23,689 nucleotides of DNA from a virus, in the IMG/VR virus record IMGVR_UViG_3300032093_000845, positions 1 through 23,689 of that record. The stretch is one strand, 5' to 3'. Positions 16,830-22,821 of the stretch are shown here, one piece after another. Below the pieces are notes generated by a model, which ran no database searches, had not been told where the DNA came from, and saw only the letters and a program-made list of their open reading frames with translations. The position numbers and the translations under genes are program-made. The stretch's first letter is position 1. The number at the start of each line of letters is the position of its first letter.

Positions 16830-16967
16830 ACTAGTGAGTTCACTTCTTCTTGGGAGCTGCCTTCTTGGCAGGTGCTGACTTCTTGCCCTTGGCGGGACCC
16901 TTGCCATAGCCGGGGTCCTTCTTGTCCTTAAGGCCACATCCACATGATGCACACATACTAGTTACCT
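16825..16967. repeat. 11-bp inverted repeat flanking the 38-aa gene
   Basis: AGGTAACTAGT at 16825-16835 and its exact reverse complement ACTAGTTACCT at 16957-16967 flank the small minus-strand gene at 16840-16956. On the minus strand the upstream copy contains part of that gene's GGGAGGT ribosome binding site, so pairing would mask translation. Confidence 0.6.
16840..16956 (-). CDS. Small Cys-rich, Lys/Ala/Pro-tailed protein
   Basis: A 38-residue protein. It begins MCASCGCG, a compact Cys cluster like those that bind a metal in small zinc- or iron-binding peptides. The rest is a basic tail (GKKSAPAKKAAPKKK) like the C-terminal arms of actinobacterial HU proteins and H1 histones. It has 12 lysines, all encoded by AAG, which may reflect codon bias. 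GGGAGGT sits about 8 nt upstream, so translation is well supported despite the size. It starts 1 nt after the stop of the DUF5872-like gene and is the last gene of the minus-strand operon. A DNA- or RNA-binding role is inferred from composition only. Confidence 0.7.
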   Translation of the reverse strand: MCASCGCGLKDKKDPGYGKGPAKGKKSAPAKKAAPKKK

Positions 16968-17206
16968 CCCTTCCGGTACTTGCTTGTCTTCTTTGCAATC
17001 TTATCGGGTTGTTTCACAAATTGCTTGCCTTCGGCATTACCTTTTGCTTTTGCCCGATTGGTGGCAGCTTTTTCTGATGGGGATAGAGAGTCCCATGCCT
17101 TGTCTGGTAGGTAGCGCTTCTTGCCTTTGGATTCGGAGCCGTCAGAGGTGCGCCATTTCTCATTAGTCCACTTATCAAGATCCTTTTGCGGCTTAGCTTT
17201 AGCCAT
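16958..17206 (-). CDS. DUF5872-like small basic protein
   Basis: An 82-residue, highly basic protein. Key segments are LDKWTNEKWRTSDGS, RYLPDKAWDSLSPSEKAATNR and EGKQFVKQPDK. The 'RYLPxxAWxxLSPxEKxATN ... GKQFV' arrangement is what I recall for the DUF5872 family, small proteins seen in phages, giant viruses and some bacteria. No catalytic residues are apparent. AAGGA lies 7-8 nt upstream. The ATG follows the stop of the 63-aa gene by 2 nt. The function of the family is not known to me; strong positive charge suggests nucleic-acid contact. Confidence 0.65.
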   Translation of the reverse strand: MAKAKPQKDLDKWTNEKWRTSDGSESKGKKRYLPDKAWDSLSPSEKAATNRAKAKGNAEGKQFVKQPDKIAKKTSKYRKGGN

Positions 17207-17208
17207 GG

Positions 17209-17400
17209 TCAGTCCTTGTACCCGCCGCCAGCTTCCTTGTAGCGCTTAGCCAGAAGCTGGGCTTTGCGGGCAGACCACTCACCTGGGTCGCCGCCCTTGG
17301 TGCCAGCTTTGATTTCATTGAACAGGCGCTTGCGCAGAGCAGGCTTGGTGTAGTTACCAGCCTCATTGACCTTTGATTCGGCCTTCTTTTTAGCAGCCAT
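17209..17400 (-). CDS. Small basic conserved phage protein
   Basis: A 63-residue protein from the ATG ending at 17400, which overlaps the stop of the upstream gene as TGATG. A longer start upstream at 17412 would add only four residues. The sequence is Lys/Arg/Gly rich, with NYTKPALRKRLFNEIK and GEWSARKAQLLAKRYKEAGGGYK. The latter looks like a motif shared by small viral proteins that often travel beside DUF5872-like genes; I recall it only loosely. No enzyme motif is visible. A role as an accessory nucleic-acid-binding protein is inferred. Confidence 0.6.
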   Translation of the reverse strand: MAAKKKAESKVNEAGNYTKPALRKRLFNEIKAGTKGGDPGEWSARKAQLLAKRYKEAGGGYKD

Positions 17401-17669
17401 CAGCAATCCCACTTACGAAGTGACTTGTTGATGCGTGAGTCGGGGTCGTTTGCGGTCTTCTTTGAAGTGTTCTTTTTCTTCATACCCTCCATGCGGGCAC
17501 AGAAAGACTCACGACGAGCAGCATCCTTCTTGGACCTTGCTGCGCCTTCTTTGGACACGGGGGGCTTTAAGTTATGACCCTCTTTCTTTGCAGAAGCACG
17601 ACCCTTAGCGTTTAGCCCGCCCTCGGGATCTTTACCTTCTTTACGTTGCCATGCTGGACTTTTTGCCAT
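17400..17669 (-). CDS. DUF6321-like small basic protein
   Basis: An 89-residue protein starting at the ATG ending at 17669; GAGGT lies 5 nt upstream, overlapping the dps stop. An upstream in-frame start (17726) lies inside dps and is rejected. It is Lys/Arg rich, with KSPAWQRKEGKDPEGGLNAKG, NLKPPVSKEG, RRESFCARMEGMKKK and SRINKSLRKWDC. The 'WQRxEGKxPxGGLNxKGRxS ... SFCARMxGM ... SRINKSLRKW' arrangement fits what I recall as DUF6321, found in phages. Two conserved cysteines are present. Function unknown; the charge suggests contact with nucleic acid. Confidence 0.65.
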   Translation of the reverse strand: MAKSPAWQRKEGKDPEGGLNAKGRASAKKEGHNLKPPVSKEGAARSKKDAARRESFCARMEGMKKKNTSKKTANDPDSRINKSLRKWDC

Positions 17670-17676
17670 AAATACC

Positions 17677-18111
17677 TCACTTAGTCGAGGCGCGGAGTTG
17701 CCACGCCCATTTTTGGTGCATATCAATACGACCGGAAATAAAATCAGCTATGCCCTGCTGGTCTGCTTTGGTAGCCTTTTTAAAAACATCGTTTAGAGTT
17801 TTAATGACTGACTCATTTGCGGTGAGCAAAGCTTTGGCCATGGCCTTTGGAGTAGGTTCTACATCTTTAAACGTTACAGTGGTAAGTTCATTAAACTTCT
17901 TTAGGCTAAATGGCGCGTAGTCATCCAGCTTTCTAACGTTCTCAGCAATGGGGTCGATTGAACCGTAAGCATCCTCATAAATGTCGGCAAACAGCCCGTG
18001 GTACTGACTGAAGTCTTGCCCCTCCACGTTCCAGTGATACCCATGAGCCATGAAGTAGAATGTAACCACGTCAGACATGAGTACTTTTAAAGCTTTAATT
18101 AATTCTTCCAT
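17677..18111 (-). CDS. dps: Dps-family DNA-protection ferritin
   Basis: A 144-residue Dps protein from the ATG ending at 18111; AGGAGC lies 5 nt upstream. The ferroxidase-site residues are all present with family spacing. H26 (YHWNVEG), H38 (QYHGLF), D53 and E57 (SIDPIAE) match E. coli Dps H51, H63, D78, E82. Four-helix-bundle lengths fit the usual 150-170 residues, but the N-terminal DNA-binding tail is absent or very short. It would oxidise iron with peroxide and store it, and may condense DNA. It is the first gene of the minus-strand operon. A phage Dps could protect packaged or replicating DNA; that role is inferred. Confidence 0.92.
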   Translation of the reverse strand: MEELIKALKVLMSDVVTFYFMAHGYHWNVEGQDFSQYHGLFADIYEDAYGSIDPIAENVRKLDDYAPFSLKKFNELTTVTFKDVEPTPKAMAKALLTANESVIKTLNDVFKKATKADQQGIADFISGRIDMHQKWAWQLRASTK

Positions 18112-18199
18112 TGTGCTCCTAGTCAAACGGTCACCCCAAATAATACCACCTCAACAATCGTTGCGGATTGCAAATCCGCCCGCTACGCTTCCGAGTCCA
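18112..18199. promoter_or_regulatory. Divergent promoter region between dps and the replication initiator gene
   Basis: This 88-bp gap separates divergent genes. An AT-rich core at 18138-18146 offers TATTAT (minus strand, 18145-18140) as a -10 element for dps and AATAAT (plus, 18139-18144) for the rightward gene. Neither has a good -35 partner at normal spacing. The plus-strand gene has no obvious ribosome binding site. Confidence 0.35.
18163..18179 (+). repeat. Hairpin matching a tRNA-Cys anticodon arm
   Basis: GCGGATT-GCA-AATCCGC is a perfect 7-bp inverted repeat, 21 nt before the initiator ATG. It reads like a tRNA-Cys (GCA) anticodon stem-loop, but no D-arm, T-arm or acceptor stem can be built around it. 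It may be an operator or a 5' leader hairpin. Confidence 0.45.
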
Positions 18200-19453
18200 A
18201 TGGGAACTAGCAACGTATTTGGTGGGCGATTTATAGCCGTGCCCGAGTGGGCCTTGGCCTACATAAACGAGCATGGGCAACCACGCGACCTACAGATTCT
18301 GACTTGCCTTGTGTCAATGATAAACTTGCACGATAAGTCGGTAACTGTGTCTGTGGTAGACCTAGCGAAAGTCGCCCGCACTTCAAAAGAAACTGTAAAG
18401 AGATCACTCAAGTGGTTGTCCGATAACTTTGTAATTGGTGTTACGGTTGGCAAAAAGCCAAGCCCAAACACCTACACGGTACACTACACACAGCAAGTAA
18501 TAGGGTCATCAGTGACCCCATATAGGGTCATGGATGACCCATTGATAGGCACACCAGTGACCCCATTCGGGGTAGGGGGTGGGGTCACACATGACCCTAT
18601 CAAAACGATTGAAATCCCAGCGTGCGATGGGTTTTCTGAAACCCCTAGAGTATTACTACTATTGAATAGAGAAAATACAGAATCTATAAAGAGGGCCGAT
18701 GGCCAGGATGGTATGGTTGTAGACATGATTTTAGGTGCAGACCCAAACGAAATCTCTAAGGTTGAAGAACCGGTAAAACGCAAACCGCGTCCAGAGGTAA
18801 ACAACCTAGTAAACTACTTCGTATATCACCCACGATCAGTGATGAGTTGCTCCTACACTTTCCAAGAAACTCAAATACTGAGAAGAACCATGCGGTTGTT
18901 GCTTGACTCAGGATTGACACGGGCATCCATTGCAAAAATGATTGATAAGTTCTTCAGCACAGACCGTATGCGGTCAGCAGATTCACCAGTACATATGTTC
19001 TCTAGCAAAGCTGTACAGCAGTCATTGATGGAAAAGGTTGAAACTGAGCTGGATAGTGACACCAGCCCGGTGCTCACGTTGATGCTTAACGATTTCAACA
19101 GAGACAACGTACAACTACCGTGGGACTCATCGTCAGACAAACACCTGCGCAACACCGTGATTATGACTGCAATAGACGCGTGCTATCGCTACCCAGAAGT
19201 AGTTGCTAGAGTTATTGAATCAACTGCGGACTTCTCAGTTCCAGAGTTTAGAAATAAACTTTCAGCCCTTAACTCGCTGGTTAAGTGGCATCTCAATACA
19301 GAGGATTGCGATAGAGATGAGCTCCTTAGCACCCTCTCCGATATCACACTTCCAAAAGAATTGCTTGCTAAAACACGCTCATCCTTGAGACCCGCTGCTG
19401 ATACGATTGTGTCAGCAATTTACAATTACAGAAGAGGTTCTCATGGGGTATGA
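18200..19453 (+). CDS. Probable phage replication initiator, winged-helix type
   Basis: A 417-residue protein if it starts at ATG 18200; no ribosome binding site is obvious, so the start is uncertain. Residues about 28-97 look like a winged helix: LQILTCLVSMI, VDLAKVARTSKETVKRSLKWL and a wing (NTYTVHYTQ), as in phage replisome organisers and initiators. Residues about 101-133 form a low-complexity Pro/Val/Thr/Gly linker whose DNA carries the palindrome cluster at 18503-18597. The C-terminal ~230 residues are helical and may contact the loader or helicase. It heads the replication operon. An initiator with its origin inside its own gene would parallel lambda O. The specific family is not identified. 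Confidence 0.6.
   Translation: MGTSNVFGGRFIAVPEWALAYINEHGQPRDLQILTCLVSMINLHDKSVTVSVVDLAKVARTSKETVKRSLKWLSDNFVIGVTVGKKPSPNTYTVHYTQQVIGSSVTPYRVMDDPLIGTPVTPFGVGGGVTHDPIKTIEIPACDGFSETPRVLLLLNRENTESIKRADGQDGMVVDMILGADPNEISKVEEPVKRKPRPEVNNLVNYFVYHPRSVMSCSYTFQETQILRRTMRLLLDSGLTRASIAKMIDKFFSTDRMRSADSPVHMFSSKAVQQSLMEKVETELDSDTSPVLTLMLNDFNRDNVQLPWDSSSDKHLRNTVIMTAIDACYRYPEVVARVIESTADFSVPEFRNKLSALNSLVKWHLNTEDCDRDELLSTLSDITLPKELLAKTRSSLRPAADTIVSAIYNYRRGSHGV
18503..18690. other. Candidate origin of replication: palindrome cluster plus AT-rich stretch
   Basis: Three perfect 16-bp palindromes GGGTCA-N4-TGACCC lie at 18503-18518, 18525-18540 and 18582-18597; a relaxed copy, GGGTTT-N4-AAACCC, lies at 18629-18644. 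A 12-bp direct repeat CAGTGACCCCAT occurs at 18510-18521 and 18555-18566. Immediately after, 18651-18690 is 80% A+T. Initiator-binding repeats beside an AT-rich region inside the initiator gene is the lambda-like origin layout. Confidence 0.6.
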
Positions 19454-19658
19454 CGGTGTGTTTGCATTCGCAAGTTTTGAAGACCTTGTTCACTTTGTGA
19501 ATTGGGTCACATCATCATTTGATGACCCACAAGAGTTCAAAGACTGGATAGAGTCACGGACTCTCGACTTTGCAGAAATCGACAACCAATTTTGGAGCAT
19601 AATTGAAAATGGCTATTATTCGGAAAGCAACGGCTCAGACCTTCCCAGTTCCGACTGA
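19443..19658 (+). CDS. Small acidic protein of unknown function
   Basis: A 71-residue acidic protein from ATG 19443, which lies inside the last codons of the initiator gene; AGAGG precedes it by 7 nt. An in-frame ATG at 19407 would lie deeper in the initiator gene without a suitable ribosome binding site. It has FASFEDLVHFVNWV and FKDWIESRTLDFAEI, giving two likely amphipathic helices, and a Ser/Asp-rich end. I do not recognise it. It overlaps both the initiator gene and the loader gene, so it is probably part of the replication module. Confidence 0.55.
   Translation: MGYDGVFAFASFEDLVHFVNWVTSSFDDPQEFKDWIESRTLDFAEIDNQFWSIIENGYYSESNGSDLPSSD
19504..19528. repeat. Extra GGGTCA/TGACCC inverted pair
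   Basis: GGGTCA (19504-19509) and TGACCC (19523-19528) form an inverted pair with a 13-nt spacer, using the same half-sites as the origin candidate about 0.9 kb upstream. It falls in the 71-aa gene. Confidence 0.4.
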
Positions 19659-20238
19659 TTGGAAATCAGAAAAATGGTGGCGCAATCGTTCAACTGACGA
19701 GCGCCTGTTTCACACCCGCATACCCACTAGGTGGTTGTCGTTTACTCTAGACAACCTAGAAGTCAGCGATTCAACAAAGTCTGACGTTTCAGAGTGGATT
19801 GCAAACTACCAACCAGGAGACAGTCTGTTCTTGCATGGCAAGTCTGGTTGTGGCAAGAGCGTTGTTGCTCAAGCCGTTCTTGCTCAGCTAGTCGCAAACA
19901 ATGAACTGTCTGGGAGATTTGTTAGCAGTGATCGGTACATCGACATGCTGAAAGACACCTTTGAGCAGGACGGTGGGTTGCTCCCAGAGATGTACTCCAT
20001 GCCCTACCTACTAAAATACATTCAGGGTGTGTTTGACATTGTGATGCTTGATGGTGTTGGGCAGGAACGAGAGACAGACTTTTCAACACATGAGATAGGT
20101 AGCTTGATTAGACGCAGATACGAAGACACTAGATCCATGATCATTACAACAACCATGGGAGTCATGGACTTCAATCGTCGGTACGGTGATCGTGTAAAGG
20201 TAGCGACAACGGAGATGACCGAGATTAGGGTTTCATAA
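19603..20238 (+). CDS. DnaC-like helicase loader, AAA+ ATPase
   Basis: A 211-residue protein from TTG 19603 (GGAG 5 nt upstream). ATG 19609 is the alternative start and changes only two residues. Walker A is GKSGCGKS (residues 79-86). Walker B is FDIVMLDG (144-151), where the usual second acidic residue after D150 is Gly. A likely sensor 1 stretch MIITTTMG lies at 179-186 after a basic helix (RRRYEDTRS). This is the DnaC/IstB-like ATPase layout, with an N-terminal segment that would contact the helicase. It overlaps the upstream gene by about 50 nt and its TAA overlaps the next ATG. It would load the DnaB-like helicase encoded two genes later. Confidence 0.85.
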   Translation: MKMAIIRKATAQTFPVPTDWKSEKWWRNRSTDERLFHTRIPTRWLSFTLDNLEVSDSTKSDVSEWIANYQPGDSLFLHGKSGCGKSVVAQAVLAQLVANNELSGRFVSSDRYIDMLKDTFEQDGGLLPEMYSMPYLLKYIQGVFDIVMLDGVGQERETDFSTHEIGSLIRRRYEDTRSMIITTTMGVMDFNRRYGDRVKVATTEMTEIRVS

Positions 20239-20681
20239 TGGAGCGTGGGGATATATCCGATTACACGACGATTGCCCAATCGTGTATATGGGAAGGGGTT
20301 TTGGCAAACCCACCTGAAGGATTTACTTCAAAAACTCGTTATCGTCTGTACGAGAGAGCCAACAATTGGGAGTCAGCTATACCAATGTGGAAGCCGAACG
20401 ACCTATCGGTTCGTTCAATTGCAGACTGTACAAACAGGCTTCACATCGGTACTGACGTAATCACGTTTCTTTCACAGGACGCCGTAGACCCTATATACAA
20501 CTGGCTCCTTCGGAAAGGAATTACCACAACCGTGTTGTATTACCCGTCAGCCAAAGAGTATGCTCTCGACCTGCGTTACAACCGGGGAATAAAAACTGTC
20601 TACGTTGCCAACGACGATGATGCTTTCACGATAGGCTTACGAGCTCACGTCGTTCAACCAAACACTGCTTGGAGAATTTGA
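20238..20681 (+). CDS. Unknown protein in the replication operon
   Basis: A 147-residue protein whose ATG overlaps the loader stop (TAATG) and whose TGA overlaps the helicase ATG (TGATG). It is locked between loader and helicase. The N-terminal half is mixed (RYRLYERANNWESA). The C-terminal half looks like alternating strands and helices: TTTVLYYPSAKEYALDLRY, then GIKTVYVANDDDAF. The 'hydrophobic strand - NDDD' end recalls the acidic tip of a nucleotide-binding fold, but no family is recognised. The context suggests a replisome or nucleotide-handling accessory factor. Confidence 0.6.
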   Translation: MERGDISDYTTIAQSCIWEGVLANPPEGFTSKTRYRLYERANNWESAIPMWKPNDLSVRSIADCTNRLHIGTDVITFLSQDAVDPIYNWLLRKGITTTVLYYPSAKEYALDLRYNRGIKTVYVANDDDAFTIGLRAHVVQPNTAWRI

Positions 20682-21934
20682 TGGCTTCCAGTGAGCTGTA
20701 TCTCGTTTCAAAAATCATTCAAGAAAAAGACATGACGACGCCAGTGCGAGCAGGACTAAAGCCTGATCACTTCACTGGGTCGTGGGTAGAGGTGTGGTCT
20801 TGGCTACTTGACTTTCAAAGAACACACGGAGCAGTACCGACTGAGCGGGTATTCTCACAAGAGTTTGGTGACATTCATTTGGAGGATGCATCAGGCGAAA
20901 CATTCTCCAGATTGATCGATGAGGTTCTGTCTGCTTATCGGCAGAGAACCATCATGGATTCTTTGTCTCACGCCATACCTGCAATCAACAACAATGATAT
21001 TGACGACGCAATGGCCGCTCTTGCGGCTGGTCTACAGAAAGCGTCAGTTGAATCGTCAAGACTTCGTGACATTGATATCATTCAAAACTGGGAAAACCGC
21101 ATGTCTCGTTACGAAGAGATGCGCAACACACCAAACGCTTTGCGTGGTATACCAACAGGGTTTCATGGTCTTGACAGAATCACTCACGGACTACGCCCAC
21201 AACAGTTTATTGTCTTTGCTGGAGAGCCCAAGCGAGGAAAGTCATTGTTTGCTTTGATCTTGGCTAACTCAGCACACATCCACGGCAAGAGACCATTGTT
21301 TGTTTCGTTTGAGATGAGTATTGAGGAACAGGAAGCTCGGTACGACTCACTTATTTCCAGAGTTCCTTACACACGGATACTTTCAGGAGATTTGTCAAAT
21401 GCGGACATGGCAAAAATCAAGCGTGCATTGAGTCTCCGAAAGAACATGCAACCGTTTGTGTTTAGCGAAGACACATCTTCTCTAACTACTGTCACAGCTC
21501 TGGCTGGCAAAGTACAGGAGTATCAACCGGACTTGCTTGTTGTCGACGGTGTGTACTTGATGGACGATGAAGAGGGTGAAGCCAAGGGTTCCCCACAAGC
21601 ACTGACCAACATCACTAGAGCACTAAAGCGACTTGCCCAACGGTTTGACATTCCTGTCGTAGCCACTACTCAGGTTCTCTCTTGGAAGCTACAGAACAGA
21701 AAGACAAGAGCAGTTACAGCTGACGCAATTGGTTACACCTCGTCGTTTGCACAGGACGCTGACTTGATCCTTGGTGTAGAGCGCAACCCAGACGTTGATG
21801 ATCAAGCAATTATCAGAGTTGTCCTAGCAAGAACTGCACCAACTGGAGAAGTGCATGTAAAGTGGGACTGGTCTACTATGGAGTTTGAGGAAGTAAACGA
21901 CTATGACGACTACATCAACCCCTCATTCGATTAA
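20681..21934 (+). CDS. dnaB: Replicative DNA helicase, DnaB-like
   Basis: A 417-residue DnaB-family helicase from ATG 20681 (GGAG 8 nt upstream, TGATG overlap). A TTG at 20669 would add four residues. Residues about 1-110 match a short DnaB N-terminal domain. The RecA-like core has GIPTGFHGLDRITHGLRPQQ, then Walker A GEPKRGKS (181-188), FVSFEMS with the catalytic Glu (E211), Walker B LLVVDG (285-290) and a VATTQVL sensor region. The C-terminal GEVHVKWDWSTMEFEE is the usual closing strand. It is shorter than bacterial DnaB (about 470). It would unwind the fork after loading by the DnaC-like protein. Confidence 0.93.
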   Translation: MASSELYLVSKIIQEKDMTTPVRAGLKPDHFTGSWVEVWSWLLDFQRTHGAVPTERVFSQEFGDIHLEDASGETFSRLIDEVLSAYRQRTIMDSLSHAIPAINNNDIDDAMAALAAGLQKASVESSRLRDIDIIQNWENRMSRYEEMRNTPNALRGIPTGFHGLDRITHGLRPQQFIVFAGEPKRGKSLFALILANSAHIHGKRPLFVSFEMSIEEQEARYDSLISRVPYTRILSGDLSNADMAKIKRALSLRKNMQPFVFSEDTSSLTTVTALAGKVQEYQPDLLVVDGVYLMDDEEGEAKGSPQALTNITRALKRLAQRFDIPVVATTQVLSWKLQNRKTRAVTADAIGYTSSFAQDADLILGVERNPDVDDQAIIRVVLARTAPTGEVHVKWDWSTMEFEEVNDYDDYINPSFD

Positions 21935-22820
21935 CATCGCTCAAGTCCTAGAGTCAGTGGGCGTAGAGATCAAGCGAGTTGGTGAACGAGAGATCACCGG
22001 TAAATGCCCTGTTCACATTAGGACGGTTGGGCGACATGACAACTCCCCGTCATGGAGCATGAATGCCAACACCGGACTATGGATTTGCTTTTCCTGCGGA
22101 GCCAGAGGGTCTTTGTCCTCACTTCTGTACGAACTGACTGGTGGAGCCAACTCTCTTGACATACAGAAGATGTTGGTTGAGTCTTCTTTTGAAGCCCTAA
22201 AAGCACCAAAGATCGTACAAGAAGAAACCTACGTAGATCGAGATGTGTTCTTTGGGTTCGCAAGAGTACCAGAAGCTTTGTGTGAGTCAAGAAACCTTGA
22301 CCCAGAGCTAACGCACAAGCATGGCGTTAGGTGGAACAAAGATCACAGAGCCTGGGCCATACCGATAATGTCGCCAACAGGTCGCTTAGAGGGTTGGCAA
22401 GAGAAGAAGCATGGTAGTGTGCTGAACTACCCAAACGGAGTAAAAAAGTCCAAGACTCTATTTGGCATAGAACGCTTTAGAAGCACTACAGCTGTACTTG
22501 TTGAATCGCCATTGGACGTAGTTCGGTTTGCATCTCTTGGGTTAGATGCTCAGGCATTAGGTACCTTCGGTGCGTATGTATCTGATGAACAACTAAGATT
22601 AACTTTGTATGTCGCTGATAGAATTGTTGTAGCTATGGACAACGATGACGCTGGGATTGCTTCTAGTAAAAAGATTTACAAAGCAATAGGTACACCAAGA
22701 GCAGGGCTTTTGTGGTGGAACTACAGTGGTTCAGACTGCAAGGACATAGGTGACATGGAAGACGAGGAAATTAAGGTAGGATTAGATACCGCAACTGTCC
22801 TACCACCTTGGATTACCTAA
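21903..22820 (+). CDS. DnaG-type primase, short form
   Basis: A 305-residue protein starting at ATG 21903, 32 nt inside the helicase gene, with GAGGAAG upstream. The N-terminal zinc-binding domain has CPVH (35-38) and CFSCG (62-66), the CHCC set of DnaG. A TOPRIM-like core follows, with VLVESPLDV (E201) and VVAMDNDDAG (D246, D248, D249), the acidic metal-binding residues. The length is about half that of bacterial DnaG, so the helicase-binding C-terminal domain is missing and priming must be recruited another way. It would make RNA primers behind the DnaB-like helicase. Confidence 0.85.
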   Translation: MTTTSTPHSINIAQVLESVGVEIKRVGEREITGKCPVHIRTVGRHDNSPSWSMNANTGLWICFSCGARGSLSSLLYELTGGANSLDIQKMLVESSFEALKAPKIVQEETYVDRDVFFGFARVPEALCESRNLDPELTHKHGVRWNKDHRAWAIPIMSPTGRLEGWQEKKHGSVLNYPNGVKKSKTLFGIERFRSTTAVLVESPLDVVRFASLGLDAQALGTFGAYVSDEQLRLTLYVADRIVVAMDNDDAGIASSKKIYKAIGTPRAGLLWWNYSGSDCKDIGDMEDEEIKVGLDTATVLPPWIT

Positions 22821-22821
22821 C

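Noticed and set aside
18077-18199. Extended N-terminus of the initiator starting at ATG 18077 inside dps
   Set aside because: It would read antisense through dps and give an uncharacteristic N-terminus; ATG 18200 is more plausible although no ribosome binding site supports it.
18130-18215. A complete tRNA-Cys gene around the GCA anticodon-like hairpin
   Set aside because: The anticodon arm is perfect, but no D-arm, T-arm with a TTCRANY loop, or acceptor stem can be paired on either strand.
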